64,000 nt of DNA from Wolfiporia cocos (taxonomy: Eukaryota; Basidiomycota; Agaricomycetes; Polyporales; Phaeolaceae): contig JACCLO010000012.1 of assembly GCA_029448655.1 (NCBI GenBank), forward strand, positions 2,852,001-2,916,000, written 5' to 3'. Under the pieces are notes generated by a model. It was not told the origin of the DNA. It saw only the letters and a program-made list of their open reading frames with translations, and made no database searches. The translations under genes and the position numbers were made by a program. How positions within the stretch are numbered: the stretch's first letter is position 1; every line of letters begins with the position of its first letter. Shown here in pieces: positions 10,536 through 20,380 of this stretch.

Positions 10536-12134
10536 GGGCGACGGCTGCTGCAGCAGCGGCTGCAGCTTGTGCGGCGGCAGCGGCCTCGGCTGCTCGGGCT
10601 TGAGCAGTGCCGGGGGCCGGTGCGGGTTCTTCCGGTGGCGTGCGGACGCCGGGAGGGTTGGGGACGGAGGGGTTCTTGCGATTCCTCCGAAGTTCTTCCT
10701 CGACTTTCTCCATACGCTCGGCAAACGCATCCTCGAGGTCGTCGAGTCGAGACCGGTAGTCCTTTCGGAGCTGCTTCTCCATTTCGGAGAACTTGGTGGT
10801 GTACTCCTGCCGGAGTTCCTTGCCGAGGTCCACCAGAGTGGACTGTCACAGATCTGGGACATGCCACTATTTTTCCCGTATTTTTACCTATTTATCTGGT
10901 ATTTCTACGACCTTGTAGACATTTACGCTGCTAAGCGCCCGTCTACACGCACACGCAACCAAACAACACGTACACAACGCGGTATACGTCCACCTGTCAT
11001 AACAACACGTACATAACACGTTTGTACGCGTCAATGACTCAGCGGACTAACCTCCGGTGTCACGCGCTGTACTCATATCCCGTTATCGGGCTATGTCACT
11101 ACAATTGGATAAGCGGCCCGCTCGTTATCACATGCCAATGCCCTTAGTATTACTCATATCCCGATATCGGTATATAAGAATCACATGCATGGCTTACTAA
11201 CGTAGCTACAGCCACTTCCACAACATGGACCTACGGTCCAAACAAACGATCTTACTGGTGCGGCCATTACCGGCGCACATGGTCTATTGTAGTTTACGAC
11301 TTAGCTGTATTAGTTATGTCTGCGCACAGACCGTCTTCATGTTTGGCTCCCTTACTGGTAACCAAACAATGCATGTATATAAGTAGGGCTATCACTGCGG
11401 ATAAGCCTTAGATTTGTTCTCTGCATTCGCACAGTCACATAACATCTCTGCTTGCGCCCACTAGTCTCCTCACCAACCTCCAGCAACTCCTTCAAGTCGC
11501 TTTTAAGGTTATAGTGTGAGTCCCACAGTCTAGTCTGTGTCATGGACAGCACCTCATTGCGGACCGAATTGACCGCTTCGTGTAGCTCGTCTTGGGCCTT
11601 CTGTTCGATTGCCCTGGATTGCCCAGCCAGGGGGTCGATTCTGCCATGGATTCGCTCCAGGCGGGCGTGCACCATCCGACCGAGGATATCGGTCGTGTCG
11701 TGGGCGATTGCCGCACTTCGTTGTACGGCGGCATCGAGGATTGCCCCATGCAGGGGTGCATCCACCTTGTGGTGATCTTCCTCTGGGAGGTACGCCTTGA
11801 GGTTTGCTCCGACCACGTCATTGGTTCGTCGTGCCGGACCCGAAAACTCCATTTCTAGGGTTGTTACGGGTCCGATTGGACGGGTGTGGCGAGCCGGTGG
11901 GTATCCCTGGATAGGGGTGCCCGGACGCGTGCCCATGGGGTTGGTCGGGGAGTCCCTTTGTGGGGGGACATATTCGAGTGCGTCCTCTTCCTCTTCCTCT
12001 TCCTCGCTTAGATGTTCCAGGGTCACCAGGGGTTGAGTCCCTGAGGTTCCTGCTTCCGGGGTCACCGGACCTTCTGAGCGGAGGCGCATCTTGCGAGGGG
12101 CGAGGGGGGTGCTAACGGAGGAGGTGGAAGACAT
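10536..12134 (-). pseudogene. gag: gag of element A, N-terminal part, split by a solo LTR
   Basis: Gag starts at 12134 (MSSTSSVSTPLAPRKMRLRS), passes an acidic run of glutamates and a Pro-rich stretch, and reaches the helical segment VNSVRNEVLS at 11548. The reading then resumes at 10843 with LVDLGKELRQEY, a coiled-coil-like charged region, and an alanine-rich tract ending at 10536. Between them is a 699-bp solo LTR with TGGAC duplications. The unbroken arrangement is visible in A2 (59442 onward), so assignment of the pieces is secure. Including the C-terminal part, the original product was about 660 residues, similar to the 665-residue gag of element G. Confidence 0.88.
10844..11542 (+). mobile_element. 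Solo LTR, same family as the LTR of element A
   Basis: A 699-bp sequence, TGTCACAGATCTGG...GTCTGTGTCA, flanked by TGGAC duplications (10839-10843 and 11543-11547). It is closely similar, in reverse orientation, to the A 5' LTR at 14228-14919. It contains a TATATAAG box near 11376 and AGATTTGTTCT, the partner of the A priming site. It is the remnant of an A-family insertion into an older A copy after LTR-LTR recombination. Confidence 0.93.
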
Positions 12135-12282
12135 TTTTTGTGAATCTGTTTATGACGAATGTTAGTTTCCGGTTACTCATTGTCTTAGATTCTTAAGAAG
12201 GGATTTTGGTTTGAAAGCTGCAACTTTCGTTATAGATCACACTCGCACTCTATTTCAGAGTTAAAAGATGATAGTATTTCTA

Positions 12283-13182
12283 CTATACAATCGCGAGTAT
12301 ATCCTCTTCTACCGAAGTAGTTGAGGGCCCTGCCACCTTGTCAGGTGGTGTTACACCGAAGGCAAAAGTAATTTGTAGCGCTACGCATTCTGCTACGATA
12401 CGAGCCAAGTCCGTATGCCAATCCAAAAAGGAAATATTGCCGAGCTGTTTGCAATACTTTTTCATAATTCTCCAGTCTCTATTGGTGATCCTCCCCCGTC
12501 TCGCTCTATCCTTTACGTTATCCACCAGGTCCTCCAATTCTACTACCATAGTATGGAAACGCATGTCGTTTCCCATATGGAAGCCTGGATAATTAGGGGG
12601 GTGGTTGGCGAGAGGAGTGAGACGAGTGAGAGTGCCTTCTAGCATGGGAATAACTTGATCGCATGCTTGGAGAGGCTTCTTCTTCCCGAAGACGAGGGAA
12701 GGGTCGAGAATCTTGTGGTTGGTCGGAACGGGAGGTCCGGCCGCCGGGCTGGAGAGACGGAGGGCCAGTGAAAAAGTTGCTTGCTTGGCTTCCTTGGCGG
12801 CTTGTTTGGCGGCGATTCGCTTATTCAGCTTATCGCGGGCGAGCTTGAGCTTGTTGAGTTCGCGGAGTTCTATGAGGTTCTCCATGGCGGTAATGGAAGC
12901 GGCTAGCTTCTCTTCCTCTGTCCAGATGCGCTTGGCAAGTGGAACTGGTTTGGGAGGTCGAGGAGCGGGTTTCCCAGCCTCAGCAATGTGCTTTGGCATG
13001 TGGACGGGAATCTCCCAAAGATGGAGCTTCCCGGTGTAGTCTTCCTTTACAGGAAGCGTGTATGTGACGTCCTCTGCCCGAGGAATGTCGGTGGTGTCGA
13101 TGCGGCTGAGAAGGGACCGCTTCGCCGGCTTAACGTAGGGGGCAGTGGAGGAGCCACGTGTGCGACGGGTAACGCGGGGCAT
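12283..13182 (-). CDS. ORF0 of element A: uncharacterised protein upstream of gag
   Basis: An uninterrupted frame of 299 codons from the ATG at 13182; an in-frame ATG at 13206 is possible, but the MPRVTRR start resembles MPKAPRF of the C1 homologue. The N-terminus is basic and Pro-rich. The middle is a Lys/Arg/Ala-rich predicted coiled coil (residues ~95-150, KLARDKLNKRIAAKQAAKEAK). The C-terminal third has the pattern shared with the ORF0 proteins of C and G: an acidic DLVD-type helix, GRITNRDWRIMKKYCKQL, then FLDWHTDLARIVAEC. I recognise no named domain. It lies 148 bp upstream of gag on the same predicted RNA. Function unknown; an accessory particle or nucleic-acid-binding protein is only a guess. 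Confidence 0.7.
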   Translation of the reverse strand: MPRVTRRTRGSSTAPYVKPAKRSLLSRIDTTDIPRAEDVTYTLPVKEDYTGKLHLWEIPVHMPKHIAEAGKPAPRPPKPVPLAKRIWTEEEKLAASITAMENLIELRELNKLKLARDKLNKRIAAKQAAKEAKQATFSLALRLSSPAAGPPVPTNHKILDPSLVFGKKKPLQACDQVIPMLEGTLTRLTPLANHPPNYPGFHMGNDMRFHTMVVELEDLVDNVKDRARRGRITNRDWRIMKKYCKQLGNISFLDWHTDLARIVAECVALQITFAFGVTPPDKVAGPSTTSVEEDILAIV

Positions 13183-14227
13183 GATTCTAGAAAGTGCAGC
13201 CTTCATGAGAAACGAAGTTTCCCAGTGATACGTCCAAGAACAGGAATAAAAGGGATTAAGTAAGGTAGGGTAGTGGACTCCTTTTCAGGAGCAAAGAAGG
13301 TGTACTACGGGGCATAATTACTCTTATGTTGCGCGCAAACCCTGTGCCGAGACGGCGCGGATATTCGCATGACCCTAACGGTCAGAGGCGCCGACTCCAG
13401 GGGTAGAGTTGCTGACTGCCAGGCCGGTTCCTGGGTCAGATGATTGGGATTCGGATACACGACACCGCCCCGGAGGGACGATGCCGGAAAGTGGCTGAGA
13501 TTTTACATCCCTTAGCCTGTCCATGCTTCAACAATGAGGTTGCCGTCTATAGCCACATGGGTGTCACATCAGGGCTAAAAAACCACCGTCGATCTAAGAT
13601 CGCGAGACAGCAGCGCTCCACATCCCGAAGGAGTGGGCCACGCGCTTCTCTTCCAATGGGGCCCCAAATCCGTTTGACCCATGCTCGCACGCCGAGCTGC
13701 CCGGAGGACTTATGCTATTGGCTACCGCGAGTGACCTATGGCAGGGTGATTTTTTACGTCACCCCCCTCACTGCTTTTCCCATAACGGGTTCAAAGCAGG
13801 TCCCTTACGCCTGGGAGGCGGCTTTGGAAAATTCCCATGCCATCATAATGATGGCCCTATGGATAGTGATGGGGCGCTGAACAACGCTTGCCATGACAGG
13901 GGGTTGGGCGCACACAGGCAGACCGTCCCCTTTTCTCCACAGGCGGGTCTTAACCGCGCATAGTCCAAGCTTGTCAGCGAGGACCATGTCTCCTTGACCC
14001 TGGAGTCCGGGTTAGGTAGGCCTCCTGCCTAAAAAGGCGGTGTGGCTTCCCTGGTTGCCAATCCTCTGCCGAGGATGGCGATGTATCCCCCAGATCTCAA
14101 CTATCACCCCAATCGCCTTGTCAGGCAGAAAGGGATGTGCGCAGCAACGAGCAATATACCCCTGTAGGATAGAAACCCAGGCCCAAGCGCAAGCGCAAGG
14201 GCGGGGGTAGGGGGAGATTTGTTCTTA
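13183..14227 (-). other. Leader of element A (no gene)
   Basis: About 1 kb between the 5' LTR and ORF0. It holds a TCCTGAAAAGG motif (minus strand, around 13280-13289), a palindrome CGATCTAAGATCG at 13590-13602, and blocks also present in the non-autonomous element D (for example the region around 13910-13935 against 24645-24690). The open frame at 13440-13880 runs antisense and is not supported. The length and conservation suggest a structured RNA leader. Confidence 0.6.
14215..14225 (-). promoter_or_regulatory. Self-priming site of element A
   Basis: Two bases after the 5' LTR the minus strand reads AGAACAAATCT. The exact reverse complement, AGATTTGTTCT (minus strand), lies within the LTR at plus coordinates 14350-14360, downstream of its TATA box. 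Confidence 0.78.
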
Positions 14228-14919
14228 TGACACAGACTAGACTGTGGGACTCACTCTATAACCTAATAAGCGACTTGAAGGAGTTGCTGGAGGTTGGTGA
14301 GGAGGCTAGTGGGCGCAAGCAGAGATGATATGTAACTGTGCGAATGCAGAGAACAAATCTAAGGCTTATCGTAGCGATAGCCCTACTTATATACATGCAT
14401 TGTTTGGTTACCAATAAGGGAGCCAAACATGAAGACGGTCTGTGCGCAGACATAACTAATACAGCTAAGTCGTAAACTACAGTAGACCATGTGCGCCGGT
14501 AATGGCCGCACCAGTAAGAAACAGTGTTTGGACCGTGGGTCCGTGTTGTGGAAGTGGCGTTGCTACGTTAGTAAGCCATGCACGTGATAACTATATACCG
14601 GTATCGGGATATGAGTAATACTAAGGACATTTGGCATGTAATAACGAGCGGGCCGCTTATCCAATTGTACTGACATAGCCCGATATCGGGATATGAGTAA
14701 GACGCGTGACACCGGAGGTTAATCCGCTGAGTCATTGACGCGTACAAACGTGTTATGTACGTGTTGTTATGACAAGTGGACGTATACCGTGTTGCGTTGT
14801 TTCGTTGCGTGTACGTGTAGACGGGCGCTTAACAGCGTAAATGTCTACAAGGTCGTAGAAATACCAGATAAATAGGTAAAAATACGGGAAAAATAGTGGC
14901 ATGTCCCAAATCTGTGACA
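14228..14919 (-). repeat. 5' LTR of element A
   Basis: A 692-bp LTR reading TGTCACAGATTTGG...GTCTGTGTCA on the minus strand, close in sequence to the solo LTR at 10844-11542. A TATATAAG box near 14390 (minus strand) lies about 30 bp before the priming-site partner. Beyond it, 14920-14954 is 35 bp of unassigned sequence. Confidence 0.9.
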
Positions 14920-14954
14920 GCGCCCACGTTATCACAACAATAAAGACATAATCC

Positions 14955-15573
14955 TGTCACAAGAATTCTCCTAGTTTCCCTATATTTCTTACTATTTTTC
15001 CGGCAATTCTACGAATTATCTACGACTTTCTAGGCCAATAACTAGCTTATCTGGTTCATAAGTTAACGGTTACATACGTGCCGAATGATGGCCGCGTTAT
15101 CTCCCGTAACGACGGTCTTATCTTATCACTAGTAGTTACCATCAGTCACATGTCTAGTTCTAGCCAATCGGACATTCCGTCCGGAAGCAGTCAGCGTATA
15201 AACGTCAGCGGACCGGGCTTGGGTCACGCCCCGTCTTTGTCATGACAAGAGCGCAAAACGCTATTCGTGCGGCCTACGCCGCCTTTCTATATTCCGGTAT
15301 TGATCGGTATATGTATTTATCGTATATTACTAAGTACTTAGGTACCTGGGGACTTGTACATACGAATACGGACACTGGTATTATCTAATAAGGCTGTTAG
15401 GGGTCTTATTTATCATGTATATATACTGGACTTGCTGAGCGCTATTGCCTCAGTTCTATTCATTGCATTCATACTACGAGTTAACCACTCAACGTATCCT
15501 GCTTAACCACCTGCTTATCTCTTGCCTAACCAGCAAATACCAAGATCTATCAAGTAAGTGTTATCTTGTGTTA
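14955..15573 (+). repeat. 5' LTR of element C1
   Basis: A 619-bp LTR with ends TGTCACAAG...CTTGTGTTA. A TATATATA box near 15418 lies about 35 bp upstream of AGTTCTATTCAT (15452-15463), the partner of the priming site. Three further copies occur at 31724, 56729 and 58823. Confidence 0.93.
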
Positions 15574-16272
15574 TATGAATAGAACTCGCTTTCGCCTCCG
15601 CCCTCTTTGAGGGTCTGGGATTTTTCTTCTTAGGGGTTTTCGTCGCCGTCTGTGCACCCCTGCTCGCCGCCAGGCAGCGGGGTATCCTTAGTGGGCTCTG
15701 GGGGATCACCGCCTTCGGGCAAATAGCCGGACCGTAGGCTTAAGCGGAACCGGGGACTGGCTGTCAAGCCTTTCCCCATATGTTGGGAATCGATGGCAAC
15801 GGTGTAACGTCTTGACCGGGCCGGAGACGACCTTCTCGCCTATCCCCAGGCATACAGGGGCCACTCTATTTAGAGTTGGGATGGTGGGCACGAGTTGCCC
15901 TGCCTAGAACCGCTGCCGATACGGCTTCAGAACGATAGAGTTCTGGCCTTGGCGCCCTCTAAGTCCCTCAGGGCATGGGTTTGGTTTAAACACTGGCAGC
16001 CACCTAACTGGAGTGAGGCGTGGGCACATGCGGGGTGTAATACCCCAAATCCTGCATTCCCAGGCGTCAAGGGAAGACGACCTGCTGTATCCCCCACCTG
16101 GTAGCGTGAGAGAGACGCCATCCAGTCGCCGACACTAACTCCGGTCGAGGGCGGAGCGCCCATTGACGCCGGAGGATAAGCGCACGACACCTCAAGAAGC
16201 GACGATAAGCCCCGACAGAAGACCGCGTGATTTCCACTAGAATAGCTTACTTAGACTTCTTTTTACGTAGTC
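15574..16272 (+). other. Leader of element C1 (no gene)
   Basis: A 0.7-kb untranslated region between LTR and ORF0. It is closely conserved in C2 (56728-56028, minus) and holds no supported reading frame. Confidence 0.6.
15575..15586 (+). promoter_or_regulatory. Self-priming site of element C1
   Basis: ATGAATAGAACT, one base after the LTR, is the exact complement of AGTTCTATTCAT at 15452-15463. The same pair is conserved in C2 (56716-56727 on the minus strand). Confidence 0.8.
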
Positions 16273-17088
16273 ATGCCGAAAGCACCACGTTTCACGGTTA
16301 CTCCGAGAAACGCCGCTACGGGGGAGCGCGAGGAATGGCACATTGCCTCCTCTAAATCGCTCGAAGACCGCATATCCACGGTCACAGCCCCAAAGCGAGG
16401 AAAGTCCCGAAAGGGCAAAGAGGTCTTCTACAGGAAGCCGAACCCTGACCCGGAGGAGATCCGAAGGGTCAACCACGAGGCCGCCCTCGCCGACATCAGG
16501 CGGAAGAAGCTCAACAAGCTTCTCCGACAGAAGGAGAAGCTCGAGGCTCGGATCCAGAAACAAAGCCTGGATCAGCTAATCGCCGAGGCAGCCAGGAAGA
16601 GGGTTGAGGAAGAGAGAATGGTGAGGAGTCTTCGGGAGCGAATCGAGCCCCCAAAGAAGTCGCTGTTGGAGAGAGTGGAGGAGCTTAGAATGCCGGCCGA
16701 GTGGGTCGAGAAACGGGGTCTTCCGAACCCCAGGGACGTCCACTGCACGGAGAAGAAGTGGGAATGGTTCTTGGACGTCGACAAACAGATGAACGCCGCC
16801 CACAAGAACCTTTTCCGGCTATGGAAAGTCCCCGACGCAACCACCACGGCCCCCATCATAGCAAAATTCACCACTCTCGTCACCGACTTCGACGATCTCT
16901 CCACACACCTGGAGCAAAGGGTCCGTCAGGACTCCATGAAGAACGAAGATCTCCGCCGCCTCGAGAAATATCTCAGGTGGGTGGAGCACGTTTTTGGGGA
17001 CCTAGACGTGAAGAAGCACGCTACATACTTAAAAACACACTTAGTACATAGCGGTCTCAACTTTGACCTTGGCAAACCCCAGCTGTAG
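16273..17088 (+). CDS. ORF0 of element C1: uncharacterised coiled-coil protein upstream of gag
   Basis: An intact frame of 271 codons, starting at the first ATG after the leader. Residues 1-60 are basic. Residues ~65-125 are a Lys/Arg/Glu-rich predicted coiled coil (ADIRRKKLNKLLRQKEKLEA). The C-terminal half has VHCTEKKWEWFLDVDKQM, LEQRVRQDSMKNEDLRRLEKY, and WVEHVFGDLDVKKHATYLK. The final block aligns with ORF0 of A and G: an arginine-rich helix, N-X-(D/E)-X-R, KY, then F-X-D-X-D/W-X3-H. No transmembrane segment or signal peptide is seen. It is 152 bp before the gag start and on the same predicted transcript. The family is not one I know. Confidence 0.78.
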   Translation: MPKAPRFTVTPRNAATGEREEWHIASSKSLEDRISTVTAPKRGKSRKGKEVFYRKPNPDPEEIRRVNHEAALADIRRKKLNKLLRQKEKLEARIQKQSLDQLIAEAARKRVEEERMVRSLRERIEPPKKSLLERVEELRMPAEWVEKRGLPNPRDVHCTEKKWEWFLDVDKQMNAAHKNLFRLWKVPDATTTAPIIAKFTTLVTDFDDLSTHLEQRVRQDSMKNEDLRRLEKYLRWVEHVFGDLDVKKHATYLKTHLVHSGLNFDLGKPQL

Positions 17089-17096
17089 TAGATAGA

Positions 17097-17178
17097 AAGT
17101 CCTGAAAAGGCATTATTTTTTGGTGCATGGCATTGATTGCGAAAAGTCCTGAAAAGGCATTTAAGTCCTGAAAAGGCA
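17097..17178 (+). repeat. Triple AAGTCCTGAAAAGGCA motif between ORF0 and gag
   Basis: Three exact copies of this 16-mer lie at 17097-17112, 17144-17159 and 17163-17178, filling the gap between ORF0 and gag. Three slightly diverged copies are at the same place in C2 (55120-55205, minus). The core CCTGAAAAGG also occurs before gag of G (45662-45671) and in the leaders of A and D. Regulatory role unknown. Confidence 0.8.
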
Positions 17179-17240
17179 CTTTTTTCTTGAATTATCGTTT
17201 AAGGAAGAAAACAACTCAAGCTGACGAATATTACTCAGCA

Positions 17241-18465
17241 ATGGTGTCATACACAATCGTCCAAGGCGCTTTGTACAACACCCACAAGGTGGCTACGGCC
17301 TACCGCCCCGCCATCGGCAAGCACGCGTGGCCCGGAGAGCAGACCTGCTTGATGGACTACCTGCGAGTCGTATTCGGCATCAGAGTTAGGGGGAGTGTAA
17401 CCTCCTTCAACTCAATTCCGGCGCATGTGCGCCCATTCCTGAACGTGAACCATACGGCGTACATCAAGTACTACGGGGAAGATTCGACTAGGAACCACAT
17501 TTCGTGGTGGAGGTGGGACAACTACTGTACCGCCATCCCCCTAGCGGACCTCATAGTCTACTACGGTGACGTCCACTGGTACTCACAGGAAGAAGCGTCG
17601 CCACGCACGAGAGCCGCCAGGCTTTTCAACCCGGAAACACCCGCACGCCGAGCAGTCGTCACCCCCGAAGGCAGCGAGACTCCACGGCCGGAGGAACCAG
17701 TCAACACGGAGCCCCTATTTGGGACGCTCCCCGATCTCCTCCCCTCCTATGAAAGGGGAACCCTGGAAATAGTCGCGCAGCCGGAAAGGAGCGAGAACGA
17801 ATTGACGGGAAGGCTGCAGCGCACTCTGGAAGTGGCCGCCTCAGACGAAGTTCTGCAGGTGGGAAAAGAAGCTTACAGGGAGGCGCTGTACCAAGCCAAA
17901 AATCACCTCTACAGCAACCTCGCGGCATACAAAAGCCGGGTGGACACGAATTTGGAAATGGTCTGGAATAAGACCAACCAGATTCGGAGTCACAACCAGG
18001 TGCTTCAAAATAGAATCGAAGCACTAGAGGAAGCAGAGGGTTTGCGGCAACAATTGGATACCCTTTCCGAAAACCGGTTCGTCCGCATAGAAAAAGACAT
18101 TGCAGTACTGCAAAAGCGTCCGGCAGTCCCAACCGCGGGACCCAGCGGTGCCCAGGTCACGGCACTAATTAATAGAATTGACCAACTCGAAGCGGAGTTA
18201 ACCGCTCTAAAAAACGCACCAGCAGCCGCGACAGCAGCTGCCACAACGGTCAACTTCCAACAGACCAAACCGACGCAGCCGCCCAAATTCTCGGGCCCTA
18301 AGGATAGCATCTCATCAAAAGAGTGGATCCAAAAAATGGGCATGTACTTCGCAGACGCCAAGGTGACACTCGAGGAGGACAAGGTTCGCCAAGCCCTGCT
18401 GCGGCTTACGGGCGAGGCCTACCAGTACATGTCACCGGTAGTTGATAAAATCGCCGCCGGACAAG
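17241..18465 (+). CDS. gag: gag of element C1, N-terminal part (interrupted by E)
   Basis: The first in-frame ATG is at 17241 (MVSYTIVQGALYNT); the frame is open upstream to 17187 without an ATG. The product has an N-terminal globular region with conserved Trp/Tyr, a Pro-rich linker, a long predicted coiled coil (residues ~200-310), an Ala-rich stretch, and the capsid-like start EWIQKMGMYFADAKV. Element E inserts after GGACAAG at 18465, and reading resumes in frame at 20386. C2 has the same N-terminus at 55059 (minus). Confidence 0.85.
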
Positions 18466-19025
18466 TGTCACAGAATTCCCGGTGGGGGGTTCTGGCATCC
18501 CTCGCTATAGGTTCTATGGGCGCCGCTAGGTGCGCGCGCGCCTCTCTAGTCCTTAGCCACCTCCAGCGCTCCGTTCTATGCCATCTAGATCATCTGACCC
18601 ACTAGTTTAGCGCTGTAGGGTAGCGCGCGCCTTAGGTACATCACATATGGTCACAGTAGTTACATGTAGCGTCACTAGCACATGACCCATTAGATACGGC
18701 GCACAGGCCCTCTCTTTAGGGTAGTACTAGTTAGCTCATCGCTCATGTATATATTACGACGAGATGTGGGTTAATACCCCATCTCTTAGATTCTCGACAA
18801 TGGGATCTCCCCTTACTCGCTAGCACCTGTGTGACTCGCTGGCCCGGGGCCCCTATCTCCTCTTCCTTGTCTGTGAACCAGCGACGCTATGTCGGCGTAC
18901 ACTAGGGATGGCTCCGCCTCCCACGTAGCCTCTGCGCTCACCGCTAGCGCGTCGGTTTATGGCCCTGTGGGGCGTTGTAGGGATCCCCCTGAGCCCAGGG
19001 GTAGCACAGAGGCGAGTCTGTGTCA
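18466..19025 (+). repeat. 5' LTR of element E
   Basis: 560 bp, TGTCACAGAATTCC...GTCTGTGTCA, with a TATATATT box near 18750 upstream of ATCTCTTAGATT (18781-18792), the partner of the priming site. Confidence 0.94.
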
Positions 19026-19820
19026 TAATCTAAGAGATATTTACCTTCCCCTCCGGCGCGCATGCGTTGGGGCCGAAGGGTTTCCACCTATAGGTCGCCA
19101 TGGCGATGCGGCGGGGCAGCCGACGGTAGAAGCGCCGTCGGTCCGTAGTCTTACGAGCCCCCACGAAGCATCAACCCAGGCAAAGCGGCCATAGGGAGTG
19201 AAGAAGCAAGTCCGCCCCCCCTTTTTTGAACACAGGGAAGCCGGGGTCGATCGACGTAAGCCGCGATTAGGGCCCGCCACCCACCCCTGCAAAGGGAATG
19301 CGGTGTGTGGAGGCACAGTGCAGTCTGACCACTTACCCCTGGGCGGCGGGGAGAATCACCAAGAACTAATGACCAGTGGGTATGCGAAGGGAACCCGCGA
19401 GGGTCTCCCAACCCCACAACGACCGGTCAACTCGATGTATTATGGATACGACAACCGACAGGAATCGGCCCTTTGGGATTGACGGACACGGGTGACGGGC
19501 ACCCAACGTGAGTAGCAGCCGGCAGCGATCCTCGCTGGTGCGCGAAAACAACAAAAACAAGCCTAGCCATCTTGGCTGTCCCTCTCATCCTGGTGAGCAG
19601 TGGTGCGCTCGGCGTCGCGTTGGGCTGGCGTCCCCACCAGCGCGCGCCCCTTTTCTCTTCAACCCTATCCGACGGACGGACCGTCAGGAATCCCGGGTGC
19701 TCCCTGCTGCGATAGTGACGGGTGGTGCCGGCCCAGCAGTGCCGGGATCTCATAAAAACCAATAGGAAGGGATGTCGTAGGTAACACGTCAGGGACGACG
19801 CTTTTTGAGAGGGGGGGTAA
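19026..19820 (+). other. Interior of element E (no gene)
   Basis: 795 bp. Open frames up to 111 codons exist on both strands but overlap each other and show no domain, so none is called. AGGGGGGGTAA at its end is the polypurine tract. Confidence 0.7.
19027..19038 (+). promoter_or_regulatory. Self-priming site of element E
   Basis: AATCTAAGAGAT, one base after the LTR, is the exact complement of 18781-18792. Confidence 0.78.
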
Positions 19821-20380
19821 TGTCACAGAATTCCCGGTGGGGGGTTCTGGCATCCCTCGCTATAGGTTCTATGGGCGCCGCTAGGTGCGCGCGCGCCTCT
19901 CTAGTCCTTAGCCACCTCCAGCGCTCCGTTCTATGCCATCTAGATCATCTGACCCACTAGTTTAGCGCTGTAGGGTAGCGCGCGCCTTAGGTACATCACA
20001 TATGGTCACAGTAGTTACATGTAGCGTCACTAGCACATGACCCATTAGATACGGCGCACAGGCCCTCTCTTTAGGGTAGTACTAGTTAGCTCATCGCTCA
20101 TGTATATATTACGACGAGATGTGGGTTAATACCCCATCTCTTAGATTCTCGACAATGGGATCTCCCCTTACTCGCTAGCACCTGTGTGACTCGCTGGCCC
20201 GGGGCCCCTATCTCCTCTTCCTTGTCTGTGAACCAGCGACGCTATGTCGGCGTACACTAGGGATGGCTCCGCCTCCCACGTAGCCTCTGCGCTCACCGCT
20301 AGCGCGTCGGTTTATGGCCCTGTGGGGCGTTGTAGGGATCCCCCTGAGCCCAGGGGTAGCACAGAGGCGAGTCTGTGTCA
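19821..20380 (+). repeat. 3' LTR of element E
   Basis: 560 bp, identical by eye to 18466-19025, followed by the ACAAG duplication. Confidence 0.94.

Larger units (their letters stand above)
6389..14919 (-). mobile_element. Element A: Ty3/gypsy (Tf1/sushi-type) retrotransposon, 3'-truncated
   Basis: In transcription order on the minus strand: 5' LTR (14919-14228), priming site, about 1 kb leader, ORF0 (13182-12283), gag (12134-8514, interrupted twice) and pol (8572-6389). Pol stops within RNase H, where homology gives way to sequence next to the 44-bp satellite; integrase, chromodomain and 3' LTR are absent. The second copy, A2, at the right end of the window lacks both gag interruptions and lets the insertion sites be read exactly. 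Confidence 0.88.
18466..20380 (+). mobile_element. Element E: 1.9-kb non-autonomous LTR element in gag of C1
   Basis: LTRs of 560 bp flank a 795-bp interior. The target-site duplication is ACAAG (18461-18465 and 20381-20385). The interior has a self-priming site, a leader-like GC-rich stretch and a polypurine tract, but no convincing gene. By eye the two LTRs are identical, so the insertion is recent. It shares size, layout and scattered sequence (such as a GCGCTGTAGGGTAGCGCGCGCCT-type block) with element F. Confidence 0.94.

Noticed and set aside
13440..13880. 146-codon plus-strand frame near the left of C1
   Set aside because: It lies antisense in the element A leader, and the related leader of D does not keep the frame.
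14950..14954. Target-site duplication of C1
   Set aside because: The left flank (AATCC) does not match the right flank (GATTT) after 32342; the right flank is a rearranged junction.
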